Source: Hexactinellida sp. DTS-2022 (taxonomy: Eukaryota; Porifera; Hexactinellida). Taken from it: a stretch of 64,000 nt of DNA. Shown here in pieces: positions 45,640-57,930 of this stretch (position 1 is its first letter; every line of letters starts with the position of its first letter). Made by a program: the position numbers and the translations under genes. The notes under the pieces are model-generated. The model was given only the letters and a program-made list of their open reading frames with translations, was not told the origin of the DNA and ran no database searches. The stretch covers positions 4,650,001-4,714,000 of the forward strand of contig JAPNXP010000009.1 in the NCBI GenBank assembly GCA_028753945.1, in the 5' to 3' direction.

Positions 45640-46470
45640 CTCGATCTTTTTTGTCGCGACAGAGAGTATTTCGTTATAGACTCAATCCAATTGATGTTTA
45701 TTATGATACATAATTTATCGCGCGTACAGAGCTTTAGCTGTCACACTACAATTTCTCGCCACCGGTTCATTTCAAACGGTTGTCGCATCTTCACATGGGA
45801 TATCCCAGCCTACAGTTTTCCAAAGTATTCGTACAGTGGCAGATGCACTATGTTTTTACCCCGAGATTATATAGTTTTCCCAAATCAAATGATCATTTAC
45901 GAATTCAGCAAAAATTATTGGAATTAAATGGCTTTCCACTTGTACTCGGATGTATTGACAGCACACATGTACCTATTCTGGCACCTCCCTGTAACGAAGA
46001 TGTATTTGTCAACAGGAAAAACTTTATCTCTATCAATTTCCAAGCAATAATCGATAGCGATTTATGATGCCTTATTTTGGAGGCAGTCTGGTATCAATCG
46101 AAGGATTGCTAGTGGAGATATACACACTCTCAAAGGATGGTTCCTCGGCGATAGTGGGTATCCACTAAGGCCTAACCTCCTTACATCAATAATTTCTCCA
46201 AACACGATAGGGGAGAGGGGCTATAATAGAGCTTTTCAGAAGTCCTGAAAAACTATTGAATGCGCTTTTTTGGGGTTTGAAAGAGTAGATGGCGATCTAT
46301 GGATAAAACTGGAGCAACTCTCTATTACACCCCAGAGAGAGTTTATTTATTAGTAGTAGCTACAATGGTACTGCATAATTTTTGCATCGATCATAAGCTA
46401 CAATGGCAGATAGATACAATCGAGCAAGAAGATCATATTGAGAAGATACTATTGCAGAAGATAGTTATCC
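45640..46470 (+). pseudogene. Harbinger transposase (HARBI1-like) pseudogene
   Basis: Plus-strand pieces: FPLVLGCIDSTHVPILAPP and FVNRKNFISINFQAIIDSDL (first catalytic Asp of DDE_Tnp_4 in GCIDSTH), then in another frame LASGDIHTLKGWFLGDSGYPLRPNLLT (second Asp in GDSGYP), GERGYNRAFQKS and RVYLLVVATMVLHNFCIDH. This is the standard HARBI1 order (GAIDGTHI, LGDSGYP, ...Y N.AH...R...ER.FG, ...VCCALHN). At least two frameshifts and a stop break it. No MYB-like partner ORF was recognised nearby. Confidence 0.85.
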
Positions 46471-46559
46471 GGGTGACACATCAACAACTAATGGAAGTAT
46501 TGTTCGCCAGTCAGTCATTGCAAATTATTTTGTTTAATTATTTTGTTTTATAGTATAAA

Positions 46560-48960
46560 CTTACAATTATGATTGATATACATTGTGTTTAGTATGCACA
46601 TTAAGATTATAAATCAATCATTAGTTTGAAAATGATGAGGTGCGGATAAAAGAAGGAGTGAAAATACCCGTGGGGATTAGGGGAGGTGGTAGTGTGAAGG
46701 AGCAGTTTGAAAAGTTTGTAAAGTAGGCTGTGTTTGGGTAATATTGTTGGATAGCGTCTTATTTGGATTAGATTTACAGCTTCTAAAAGATCCACCACTT
46801 GCTATCTATACTTCTCAATACAACCAGCTTCTCCTGTTCACATTTCACATGAAATTATATACCGGTGAGTTAAAGCAACATCATCGTTAAATAATTTTAT
46901 TTTTCTACGTGGTTTAATGTCACTACGTACCTGTATCACTGCCGATGGACATCTGAGTTCACTCAAGGGCTGATTGACGATAAATGGGAAAGATCAATGC
47001 CTGATGCACACAATGGGAAGTCATGGGAAATAGAGTCAATTTTTAAGTTGTTTGAACCTAAGTAAAATAACACCATCGTAACGAGCACATTCAAAAACAT
47101 GGTAAACCCAACGATTGATGATAAAATCGAATTATTCAACACTTTGATGAATTCATGTATATTGGACGTAATTCATTTAACTGTTAAATATTTCTGGTCA
47201 AATTCTTTATTATATAAGAGTTATTCTTTTAAGATTCCCAGGAATTGTATATAAGGTATTCTTCTTTTTGAATACCCATAGTTCCAAAACATTTGAATAC
47301 TAATTTTGTAATATTAGCACCTTCAACTTTACTGCTTAATTACTAATTCGTAAAACCTAGTCGCCCATTATAAAGTGCATAATCTCAAAGAAGCCAGTTC
47401 TGGCCAGATATTTAGATATTTTCAGATTATGAATTGATATATTAGTGATATTTTAATGCAAATTCTAGGGTTCCCAAAAACTTCCCGAAATTGTTGCAAT
47501 AATTTTAATCTGAGAGCTCGATTTTATATATTATTTTTGTACATTTTACACTGATGCATTTTTTAATATAATAATTGGATTTCCTTTGAATAATGAATAA
47601 AAAAGAACCATTTGAATTCGTGAATTCTCATTCTTGTATCGATCAGCTACATTAACATTATTATCTCAGTTCAAAGTTCCAGCAACTTATTTCCTTCAGC
47701 CCGCTGAAATTTCCACTCTGAAATCAGAAAGAAATGATTTCAACAGGCGTAGTGAACTTTCAACTTGGTAGGAAATGTTGTTCCATACATCCGTTTACAC
47801 AAACAGTACAAAAAAACGTATCTCTGAAGGCGCTATCTTTTTGAAGCTGAATCTTCGAGTGAGATGAGGAAGCCTCTATCCGAGCTCACTTTAGAGGGTT
47901 TAAGAAATTGAATGAATCCAATAATACAGCTTATTAAAACAGTCACATCAAGAGAGCAAGTTGATCCTATTGATATTGCAACCTATACTCTATGGTTGAT
48001 TTCAAATGGAAATCATGATACTACAGTCTCTAATGTTTGCAAAGATCTTATTCCTCGGGGAACATTTGGTAACAACCCCAAGGTCTCGGTTTGCATTTAA
48101 AAGTCTGCTTTTCTTGTGGAATTACTTGAAATCGGAAAGAGAAGATATGCTTCTCTCCGGTATTTATGCATATCTGAAAATGTAATCTTGCATTCTTATG
48201 ATAAAGTATCTATTTATCGAAGCTATATTGTCCTCTCGGAAGAAATAACCTATGTATGCAACACTTCTGATATTATAATTGGCGTTTCGATATCTTATCA
48301 GAAGATTGTTCACCATACTATTAAAATTATTCTTGAAACAAATGCCGGAGTACCTTAGTTTCCTATTTCTATCAAAATTGTCGATGGTTTGGATTGATCA
48401 GAATCCCACCAAATATATATTCAATATAATTCCAACGTTTATTTAACAATAAATAATTATATTCTGTTTGCCTTCCGAGTAACATCAATTACGGATTGTA
48501 ATAATAATTCTTTTTATTCGAAAGATAATTATTCCCAATGCAACTTTCGGCATATGACCAGTTACATTGATCGCACAAAAGAATGCCATAAAAGCATCAG
48601 TCATTTGATGGAAAACATTATAAATCCTGAATGCGAGGCAATGCAACAGTGTATATCATTTTCACATGGAACTGCTAAAGTACAATCATTCGAAGTATGC
48701 TTGATGGAAAGATGTCACGATTTTAAGCGGAGCAGGTGGGGTTTTAATGCAATTTTAATGCAGACACAATAGTCGTCTGGTAACTTATCAACGGCTATTT
48801 AAACTACTCTGAAATGACTATAAATATCTTGCTACAGTTCTAAAGTAAAAAATATTTTGAATTCGCGTCATTTTAGTCAATATCCATGAAGTGGCATAAG
48901 TTTTTCTCCCACGTGCCACTTGTGACACAAGTGGCACAAATGGGAATGCGGCTCTATTTC
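46560..48960. other. Unassigned stretch with several plus-strand ORFs
   Basis: Between the Harbinger relic and repeat B. Short plus-strand ORFs follow one another at 47912-48100, 48116-48358 and 48554-48772 (for example SREQVDPIDIATYTLWLISN and CHKSISHLMENIINPECE). They might be the eroded second ORF of the element bounded by repeats A and B, but I recognise no domain. Confidence 0.25.
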
Positions 48961-48963
48961 AGT

Positions 48964-49282
48964 AGAGAATAAACGTATTGATTTGAAATTATGCACCTAG
49001 AGTAATTCGAACATGTGGGATTCAAAACTGCAATCAGAACTTCTATATTCTCATTCAATCTTGATCATCAGAAATTATATATTTAATTAGCTAATTATAT
49101 AGATAATGAGTTTAACACCTCCATATAAATGTAAATTCAAAAAAATTGCTATTTTATTATACTTTACATATCGTTTTATGTAAATACCATTGTTGATGCA
49201 TCTACCAATGCTACTTGGCTGCTAGAAGCTTGAATGTATAAACACAAATTATTGCTGTTCAAATACTTTTGGCCGGTTAGTG
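48964..49282 (+). repeat. Dispersed repeat B, copy 2
   Basis: See 20615-20906. Confidence 0.65.
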
Positions 49283-49399
49283 TACACTATGTTGGGAGAT
49301 AGTACGAATTGTACAAAGTTCTAAAATTATATTTATTGATGACATCATATCCAAAAAGTAGCAAATATTCAAGTTAAGCAGCTTCGGACTGGACTTAAC

Positions 49400-49565
49400 T
49401 TTTACTTAGTTTTAAAGTAAAACTAAGGCATAAACTTGGCTAAAGGTTTAAGTAAGTTTAAGACAAACTTAAACTTAGTTTGAACTTAGATCAAACTTAA
49501 GTTTTGAAGCAAAAACTAATTTTTTCTTAGTTTAAATTTGAAGTTTAAGTTTAAGAAGTTTAGTG
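49400..49565. repeat. AAGTTTAAG-rich palindromic patch
   Basis: Many AAACTTAA and TTAAGTTT words in both orientations, probably a small MITE without clear ends. It resembles the AACTTAAGT interior of 33591-33762. Confidence 0.4.
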
Positions 49566-49629
49566 AATAATTATCCTCCCAGGATAATATGATATTGCAT
49601 TGAATGCAAATAGGGTTGATTGATGCTGA

Positions 49630-50020
49630 CAAGGGTGGGGTTGGTTAACCGATCTGAGGCTACGGTTACAATTCGATTTCTCGCCACGGTTAACCGGTTA
49701 ACCGCCCATTCTACTCATACAATAAATCATTTATGAATTTTGATTATACTACCGAAAAATACTCAGCTGTATATAGTATAACCGCATTAGTATATTAACT
49801 GATACATTTCGTGCTTTATGTAAATTTAAATCAATGTTTTCTAAGAAAATTTATTAAGTGGTGATGAGAAATTAATTTAGTAAATTTAATACTTTATGCA
49901 TTAATTTCCCAATAACTCTGCTGATATTCAACAGACCGGCTAACTGGTTAATTAAATCTCTAACCGTTAACCGATGTCAGCAACGGTTAACCGGTTAGCC
50001 GGTTAACCGAATCCAGCCTT
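49630..50020. mobile_element. hAT-like MITE rich in GGTTAACCG, 391 bp
   Basis: Left CAAGGGTGGGGTTGG, right AATCCAGCCTT, subterminal GGTTAACCGGTTAACC repeats. Direct repeats GATGCTGA at 49622-49629 and 50021-50028 flank it. Confidence 0.7.
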
Positions 50021-50521
50021 GATGCTGAGTTAACTATCACATATGCAAATACTCTTAGGAACGCTAGCTCGTTCTTGGTAGCATAGTTGTCAATTATGGA
50101 ACATAGCTAACTCCTAAACTTATTGCGAATCTAATAAAACTATCCTACTTAAATTTCAAAAGCTTGAATGAATTCCTATCATAAGCTACATTGTTGTTCA
50201 TTAGAAACAATCAAATAATTGACAACATCAGATGTATTAACATCTAAATTTCTAATTTTCACTAGGCAGAGAGAGACTTACACAGTTAGTACCATGGGGT
50301 AATAGGTCGATTTATCTTTAGCTAAATGCTAAATAAATGCATACCTTCGATTATAACATATTGAAGCCTAGAAAAATGTTATTATCATTTGCCTGGTTAA
50401 ATATATCATCCCTTATCCATAAAAATTCAAAATTCTATTTCTGAAAAACCACAAATATCTATTGTTAGCGGACGTTGCCTTATTTCATTATGCTTGATTC
50501 TTTGGCAATGCAAAACATTTA

Positions 50522-51331
50522 GAGTGGAGTTGCTTTATTACCAACTCCCTATTAGCAATCATTTTACAGATCGCGTTCAAAAGCATGGAGGATTCTATAA
50601 AGTAAAGTTCCCTTATCTGCAACTCGCTTAATAGCAATATCGTTTATTAGCAAACTATTTTCTGGTGCCAAGTGTAGATCTGTTCCCCTATAAGCAACTC
50701 AAAGTTGCAAATATGTATAGGCAAACAAAGAAGTTCCCTTTTGAGCAAATCAAAGTTACTAATAGACGAACAGCAATTACATTACACACACAGATAATAC
50801 TAATGACTTAATATAAAAATTAGCACTTATACATACTGTACTTATTGTGTCGAAATATTTTGGTTGATCATGTGATTTGATAATTTTTCAAAGTAGGACT
50901 TCCTCAATACATATATGCTCTCCTGATAGCTGATTTCATTACTTGAAAGTATTTTTATATTATTTATATTATCATTTTATCAAAATGTTTACTATCCAAA
51001 GTGGGGTCTCTGTTATTGTTATATACCTTTCCCGGTCCATTTCTCCCTTTCACCATTATCCAGGAAAACTGTAAGCTCTTATGAAACCAGTTGCTGATCA
51101 GAAAATACCGTGAGGAGGATGATATTGTGTATTTTAATTATGATTTATAGTACTTACTATATTAATTAGAGAATGAGAATTACGAACTATATTAATTAAG
51201 ACAATGAGAATTACGAATAACTACGTGAAATCATGTTTACTCTTTTTATAGATAATTCCCCAATTATCAACTTTGCTATTAGCAACTATTTTTGCAACAA
51301 ACCCCGACTTGCTAATATAGCAACTCCACTG
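50522..51331. mobile_element. Pogo-like non-autonomous element, 810 bp
   Basis: Left GAGTGGAGTTGCTTTATTA and right AATATAGCAACTCCACTG are inverted (the first base should be C). TA flanks on both sides (50520-50521, 51332-51333). Repeats of TAGCAACT and AGTTGCTAATA type occur inside, and a 30-bp tandem duplication lies at 51156-51216. Confidence 0.72.
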
Positions 51332-51925
51332 TATGTGTATTCTTATACATTATTTCATAAATTTTAAGTCGTTCCCAAATCGAACTAACGATGTACAGTG
51401 CGACTTCTATAAGTGGGCGAGCATGGAACGGACAAAGTTTATTTGTCCTTCATTCCCCGGTTATAATTTTCATTAGGATAAACACTAGCCATAAATTCTA
51501 AGTTGGTTAATTCATTGAATAATAGCAAAGAAATGAATAATTCAGGAATTATTCCTGAACTGTTATTCAGGGAATCTTCATGTAAAGTTACTCGAAACGT
51601 AAGCCACTTGTATTAAAATTATCTTATATAAATATTTGGCATTATCTATCAAGAGATACGGATGGATAAATAAATTTATCACAATGCAAGTTTATCAACC
51701 ATTTATTTAATTAAATGGATTAGTCAACTAAAGTAATAATATACAATATATTCATATAACACACCAGTTACTGATTGTTCTTAGTTAGTATTTGTATATG
51801 ATGACCTCTACTCAAATTGAATATTTAAACTCCAATTGGAATTTACTAAAACTATTTTTGATCCTTAGGTTTATAAAAATAGATAATACATCAATTTCAC
51901 GTATATAGTGGCATTAATAATAACG

Positions 51926-53150
51926 CTATTCCCACTGATTTGGCTTCTTTGGATTTATGAGAGTTCTCAGTTCCCTATCTCCATCACGACTGTTCGGCGA
52001 ATATATATTTAAATCAAGGAAAGCTCCATACGAAGTTTCCAGTTCCTTCGCTGATAATGTGCTTTCTTTTTGGGTTCGGGCGAACATGCCAACAACAGAG
52101 AACCCACACGTAGTCAACAAACCTAAGGCTGTCCACGTGAAGCACGTCCTAGTCGCCAAGAACAAACTTTGATGGAGTGTAGCGAAGTGAACATTGGAGG
52201 ATGAGTTCGCGATGAACCTCCGTGGTGTTTACATCGTCTAATCAAACTGGAAAGATTTTTCGCCGACCGTAGATTCTAAGACGATTAACGTGGCCCAGAA
52301 GATGTCTATGTCTACTGTGGACCAAAACCTCATACAAATCACTGAAAAGTGCTTAAAGCAGAAGCTTTCAGAGCAATAACCTCCGGCAGCCGCTTTAAAT
52401 CCTTCTAATCCTATTCAATTATATTTGGTTACCCAGATTGAGCCTGAATGAGGACAGTGATTCTTTTTCCACTGATGAGGACATTAAGTTTATAGTGCAT
52501 ACCAAATTTTCTAGCCAGGTATCGAAACCTTAGCAAGATTAACCATAAGAACAGTAGCAAACTCAGTCTTATCGACAACACAAGCTTCGGACATAAAGCT
52601 CCAGTTCCATGGCGATCATTACTCTGTGCTTTGAGACTATTGCATGCAATACGATAGTTCATACTCTCGTATTGCAGCAATTACAATGGGCCATGGCTTC
52701 TTTAGTCACAGATAGACTTCTTGCTGGCCGACATGATTTTCTGGAGCAGTTCAAAGCTGTAGTATCCACAACTTTCTTGTTTCCTCGGTGCCTAAGATTA
52801 AATCTAAAATTACAGCTGTGCTACAGCATGTTCTTTAGAAGGTTGATTGATATTTGATGGTACGTATATCCAAAAGAACATGTCGGCACACCTGAAATTT
52901 TTAGATATATTCGTCCCGTCAACATCGCAATAAAGGTGTTAAACCATTTCAGAAAGGTGTTTCGGAAGGTGACGAGCTTTAGTATGTTGGAAGTTTGCTT
53001 TTTGCCCAGATCACTTCACAAAAATAATTCAAAATTCACAGGATTTATAGACGGAATGACAGTTTGGCGTAAAATATTTTTGGTTAATAAATTTCTCCGC
53101 TTAATCGGGGCAAAGTAACCTGGTCCAGAGGTGACCATATTGAGCGGAGT
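51926..53150 (+). pseudogene. Eroded element with coding remnants and pogo-like right end
   Basis: Plus frames include RKAPYEVSSSFADNVLSFWVRANMPT and VVNKPKAVHVKHVLVAKNK. These recall a FW.RA.IPT...i..K...L...W..L.KNK motif found in an uncharacterised invertebrate transposon-encoded protein; this is recollection, not a checked match. Further frames to 52860 contain stops. At 53094-53155 TCCGCTTAATCGG and TTGAGCGGAGTCGACAGTA form a right end of the TCCGCTTAA pogo-like type. Whether both belong together is unclear. Confidence 0.35.
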
Positions 53151-53291
53151 CGACAGTAATTAATTTAGTTAATTTAACTATAGTATCCACAGTAAATTTA
53201 ATTTAATCATGTATATTCCTTTTTTTTCTTTCTTTCCTTTAATCCATTGTATAACATTACTATAATTAAATAGAAGCTTACTAGACTTCAC

Positions 53292-53316
53292 AATTATTAT
53301 TATTATTATTATTATC
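53292..53316. repeat. (ATT)n microsatellite
   Basis: About eight ATT units. Confidence 0.85.
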
Positions 53317-53425
53317 TCAAGTTTAAACATTAGAATTAGGTTTAACATTTATACTATGAAGTATGAGTAAACACAGAAAGCGTTTAAGGTTGCCCGTTAT
53401 TTGAATATTCTAATTGATATTGCAG

Positions 53426-53556
53426 ATCACGCCATCAAGTCGGCTACAAATTATAATCACATTCTCACGAAGAACAATGAGCGACTCCAGCTGCTGAAAC
53501 AAATAGTGGAGAACCACAGCAATAGGTTGCCAACGAATCGAATACACAGTCAATGA
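53426..53556 (+). CDS. Candidate terminal exon, coiled-coil-like C-terminus
   Basis: Acceptor TTGATATTGCAG, then 42 open codons: HAIKSATNYNHILTKNNERL followed by QLLKQIVENHSNRLPTN and a TGA at 53554. Charged heptad-like pattern suggests a coiled coil. The exon enters in phase 1, which fits the phase-1 donor of 21701-22007 but leaves out 41233-41288. An alternative donor is AATAG|GTTGCC. Not recognised. Confidence 0.3.
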
Positions 53557-53699
53557 ACGTTGACTCTATAAAAGAAGAATTATACATTATTGATGCTATG
53601 TATACTATGAATATCTGATTATTTAAAAAGGTAATAATGCGGGTAGCCCATTTCCATTGGTGATCCAATAGTTATACGTATAGCATTTATTATTCCATT

Positions 53700-54390
53700 C
53701 AAGTGTCAATCAGGCCAATCCAAATGTATTTTCAAATTTTTCCAAAATCGGGTAGAAATAACGAGTGTCAGACATTGTGGCCAGAGAGAGATATAGAGGG
53801 TATCTGTATGATCTATAATTGAGGGAGTGATTGGGTATAGACTCACATTTTTGTATTTATCGAGTTAAGTTGAAAATTTTTCATTCAAATCGAATCATCC
53901 TACTTAGTATAAAGTTGTCTTTATAGCTGCTCTAGATGAGCTTTACGAACCCTTCCAGGTAGACGGGTTGTTATTGTCCTATGAAATGTTCTAATTCCAG
54001 GGACATATTTTAGAGGGTGGGTGAGGTGTTTATAGCGGATGTGGATTTCGGAATAAGCGGGGTGAAATTACTTTGATTTTGGCAACTATGGTGGGTATAC
54101 TATCGCTGAGAAGCTTTAGAACCAAACAAAATATTATTTTGTTGAATTTTCAAAAGAAATTCAAGATAAATTTGACCCACGAAACAATTTGCGCCAGGGC
54201 GCAAATTCGAACCAATACAGTTTACCTCTCTTAAAACTTGAGACATTCTTTGGTTAATTTACTTAAACTTATTATTTATTGACCAAGTTGATTAATCAAC
54301 ATAAGTGATAACAGAGTTTAATTTATACATTATGAAAGAATTTGACAAACTGACAGAAAATCATCTGAAGCACTAAATTTCTATTCCCCA
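53700..54390. other. AT-rich stretch, nothing recognised
   Basis: No ORF or repeat that I can defend. Confidence 0.4.
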
Positions 54391-54394
54391 TTGA

Positions 54395-54515
54395 GTTTTA
54401 TGCATCTCCTGCTTCATAGTAATGAAACCAGGATTCATCTCCAGTGACTAGGCTTTCAAGAAAGTCAATCTCTCCGATATTTCAGTAACAACGCAGCTCA
54501 TTTTCAATATACATA
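54395..54515 (-). pseudogene. Mariner transposase scrap
   Basis: Minus frame IDFLESLVTGDESWFHYYEA matches the first catalytic Asp block of mariner (FL.R.VTGDE.W..YY.P) and the fragment at 10005-10320. Nothing else of the element is left. Confidence 0.7.
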
Positions 54516-54534
54516 TATTATATTATGAAATTAC

Positions 54535-54697
54535 TTATATAGAGCTGAGCTTTGTAGAGTTCAGTTTTTCACTATGTGTATTCATGCACTGAGAAAGGTC
54601 AGTTTTTTTCCAGAGTTTGAAATTGACCTTTAGAAAGTAAGCCTGGGCTTTTAGTATGGGAAAAAATCTGAACTCTACAAAGCTCAGCTCTATATAA
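54535..54697. mobile_element. MITE with 30-bp perfect TIRs, 163 bp
   Basis: TTATATAGAGCTGAGCTTTG at the left continues to a 30-bp arm, exactly complemented at 54668-54697. Target duplication cannot be separated from the terminal TATA; TA is most likely. Confidence 0.8.
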
Positions 54698-54720
54698 GGA
54701 TTCCCTTATATTATATTATA

Positions 54721-55080
54721 CGAGTCGTTCGGTCTAGGTCGTTTCGTGACGGATCACTCTCACAAAGGTCGCTTTGCGACCTTATTTGTTCGTGTTAACT
54801 ACGCTACACAATTATCGGCCGCTTCGCGGCATTTCCCTCCTCAAAAACAGTAATTGATAATAAAAATTTATACTGTGGCTTCTGAATTTCCACACTACTT
54901 TAGGAAATAATCCCGTGTGATGCCAGACTCACACTATTTCGCTTAGAAACCCAATAGACCCATGACAAACTACACCTATATACCAAATTTCAGCTATCTA
55001 GGAAGTATGGTATTTTCAATAAAATACGGAGAAACGGCCAAACACGCAAACACAGAACAATTGTGATTATAATATATAGA
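54721..55080 (-). mobile_element. Short non-autonomous Helitron, 360 bp
   Basis: Minus strand: 5' TCTATATATTATAATC at 55080; an interior with AATACGGAGAAACGGCC on the plus strand; hairpins from GGCCGCTTCGCGGC and GGTCGCTTTGCGACC; and an end CTCG followed by T (mutated CTAG). Terminal features parallel the Helitron at 23967-24794. The base before TC is T rather than A. Confidence 0.5.
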
Positions 55081-56150
55081 ATGATAATCTATGTGGTGTG
55101 TATTATTCTGATAACTTGTTAAGTTAATTAATAATATTTCATTAAATTTCAGCTGCATCATAAGGGTAGCTCTTTCAGCTGCGTCATAAGGATAGTCATT
55201 TCAGTCTAGCTTATAAGAGGTAAGGGTTCGAAATCAAAATAATTGAGCACCATTATCAGGGACTTCTTTAATATAGGGACTGTAAACTTCGTTTTACGGT
55301 AAAATTAGCGTAGGCCGAAAACAGTATTGTGTACTTACTGATATCCCTTAATCCGCTAATGCTAGACACAGGAAATGTATTATTGTTGTATAGGAAGTCA
55401 TATTTTTGGAGTCCAACGGTCATATTGGTTTATCGAAAATATTTATGGAATGTAAGTTATGCGATGTTCACACCTTTCCAAAAATGGTAATATTGTTAAA
55501 ATCTCGCGATCAGTTAACTTTATGCATATTCAATATATTATCGGCGAATGGGAAATGGGAATTCATATTTAAGGACTCAGACACTCAGTAGTACACTTTG
55601 ATTTACCTAAGGCGTTTCCCTTAACTTATATTATTATTTGGTACTCATCACAAAAAGGATGTCATCCCCTGTTTTGTAGTTTAGCATCTTCTTACCCCTC
55701 AGATATCTATAATTATATTGTTTATTAGAAAAATTCGAATTAGATATGGCTCGAAAATGTTGTACTTTTTATGATGAGTCCCTAAATAGAGACACACCGG
55801 ATCCATTTTTTGAGATTCGGCCGGAATCGGATCTCAGCGGATCCGGATTCGCTTTGAGCCGAAATACCGAATTATAGAGCAGGTAGCTAAGAATACATGG
55901 TATATAGATACGCATTACAATCAGGGACGTCGCCAGTATTTTTTATCTATGGGGGTATATAAATAGCTAGGGGTGGTGACGTTTATTGATTTTAGAGCTA
56001 ACAGTGACGCTATAGGACTGGATCTCGAGTGATAATGGGTGGAGTTATGAGAATTTTTCCTAATTATAATAAATTACCTAGGCTTGTGCGGTTCTAGGAT
56101 TTTGTAGAAGGGGGATGTATTATTCTAAACAATTATATTACCAGCTGGGA
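55081..56150. other. Unassigned stretch; one possible hAT left end
   Basis: CAGGGACGTCGCCAGTAT at 55923 looks like a hAT end without a partner. AGCTGCRTCATAAGG is repeated at 55150-55190. No gene seen. Confidence 0.35.
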
Positions 56151-56331
56151 GTCTGGGCGCTGTTAGCCTCCCAGTCAGTGGCGCCGCCAGCTTTTGCAAG
56201 TTGGTGTCGCAGTCCAGTCGCAGGTTAGTTTCACTGTCACAGGTTAATTTCTTTCGACAGTCGCTTTAACGGTGTAGTATTATAATCCACTGTGTCTGTG
56301 CGTATTCCACTAGCTGATAGTATTTACTAAC

Positions 56332-57930
56332 ATGTCTAATGCAATACAGAAAATGATGGAAGCCGCCGACAAAGCATCCAAGGCGAGCGCTGTTTCTAGC
56401 AAACGAAATAGGGTTGCTAATGATGGCGGTGGCGGGCCTAACCCAAAGAAGTCATGCATCTTCCCAGAGGCTGTATCACAAGATATCAGCAAGAACATCG
56501 GAGAAAGTCCTACTCGCCCATCTGTTCTTGATAGCGACTACCCCTGCCGCGTTTTTAGCAATACTCGGAGAAAATTTTGGCGTCTTCGTATTACCCAAAG
56601 CACTCCTGGATCGAGTACAGTATGTCCGGGATGCCATCTTCTGCTTTGCTTGCCGTCACTTTGCTACTACTGGTGGACTTGTGACTCCGTTCGCCGCTGC
56701 TGGGTTTTTGTTCGTGGTCCCAACAAGGCCGTATCAACGACCATGCCAGTTCTGAGACTCACAAAACAGCATTTCTAAGTGGCAGGATTGGAAGACATCC
56801 CAAGACAATGGTGGTATAAGGGCTGTGTGTGGTGGGAACGAGAAGCTCATTGCAGAGTATCGGATTTATATGAAGTCCGTAACAGAGGCCGTGATGTTTC
56901 TCGCACTGCAGGGTCTGGCATTCCGAGGTAATCGCGAAGGAGAACTGACAGATGAAGTCCGAAACACGAACCGCGGGAATTTCAAAGAGCTGATGAGTCT
57001 TATAGGGAGTCACAACTCCATCATGAAGTCCAAACTGACTGGCATGAAGAACGCCTCTTACACTCACTCTGACATACAAAACTGTCTTATCCATACGAAT
57101 TCGACCATGGTGCGCGAGGAAATTTCTTCGGAAATTGCCGAATCGGGAGGGACATTTTCTTTGCAGTGCGATGAGTCCAAGGACATCAGCAAAACTGAAC
57201 AGATAAGCATAGTGGTTCGTTACGAGAAAAACTGCCAGCCCACCGAAGAACTGCTCGACATAGTTCCTGCAGAGGGTCTCACTGCGGTGGATCTCGCTGC
57301 AGTGATTGTGAGGGTCCTCACGGTCCATAAAATAGACATCAAGCAATGCTGTTGACAAACCTACGACGGAGCGGTGGTCATGTCAGGCATTCGAAATGGA
57401 GTCCACAAAAAGATCCTCGAATCAGCCCTCACGCATACTATAAGCACTGTTTCAGCCACAGGTTGAACTTGGCCATGGTTGACGCATCGAGGGCGTCACC
57501 GAAGGTTGGGGACTGTCTCGATATCTTGTCGCCCATATATAACTACTTCAGTAGTTCGGTGATCAATGCTGAATCCATGGATCAGCAGAGCAAATTGGCG
57601 GCTGCTGTGTCGAGCAACAAGGTTTTCAAGCTTAAACGTCACGCTGACACACGCTGGATATCTCGCCACGAATCCTGCGAGGCGGTCATGAGAACTCTAC
57701 CAGCTATAATGAAAACCCTGGAGTAATTCGCCGAAGCGTTCGACTCTGACCTTCGCGTGAAGGCGACTTCAATTCGTGGCATGATCGATACACTCTTTGT
57801 AGCACACCTAGTCCTCATCACCCGAGTCTTAAAATAAGCTAAGTTACTCACCAAACATTTACAGAGCGAACAAATCGCTACAAAGAACCATTCCAAGCTA
57901 TGGCCGGGCTATGCACAGTCTGTCTTGGAG
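56332..57930 (+). pseudogene. hAT transposase (ZMYM1/DUF4371-like), frameshifted
   Basis: ATG at 56332 opens MSNAIQKMMEAADKASKA in one frame. Frame changes occur near 56500 and 56780, then an open frame (56825-57355) has HNSIMKSKLTGMKNASYTHS and LQCDESKDISKTEQISIVVRY (first acidic motif). Another shift leads to HCFSHRLNLAMVDA and TRWISRHESCEAVM, and a TAA follows in the next helix block. The downstream part continues to SVLE at 57930, where a second element is inserted; only a few codons follow at 58686. The order fits ZMYM1-like hAT proteins; the C-terminal dimerisation motif is not readable. Confidence 0.8.

Noticed and set aside
51380-51470. TACAGTGCGACTTCTATAAG as a pogo-like left end
   Set aside because: No complementary right end found within several kb.
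56759-57358. 199-codon minus ORF
   Set aside because: Antisense shadow of the hAT transposase frame 56825-57355.
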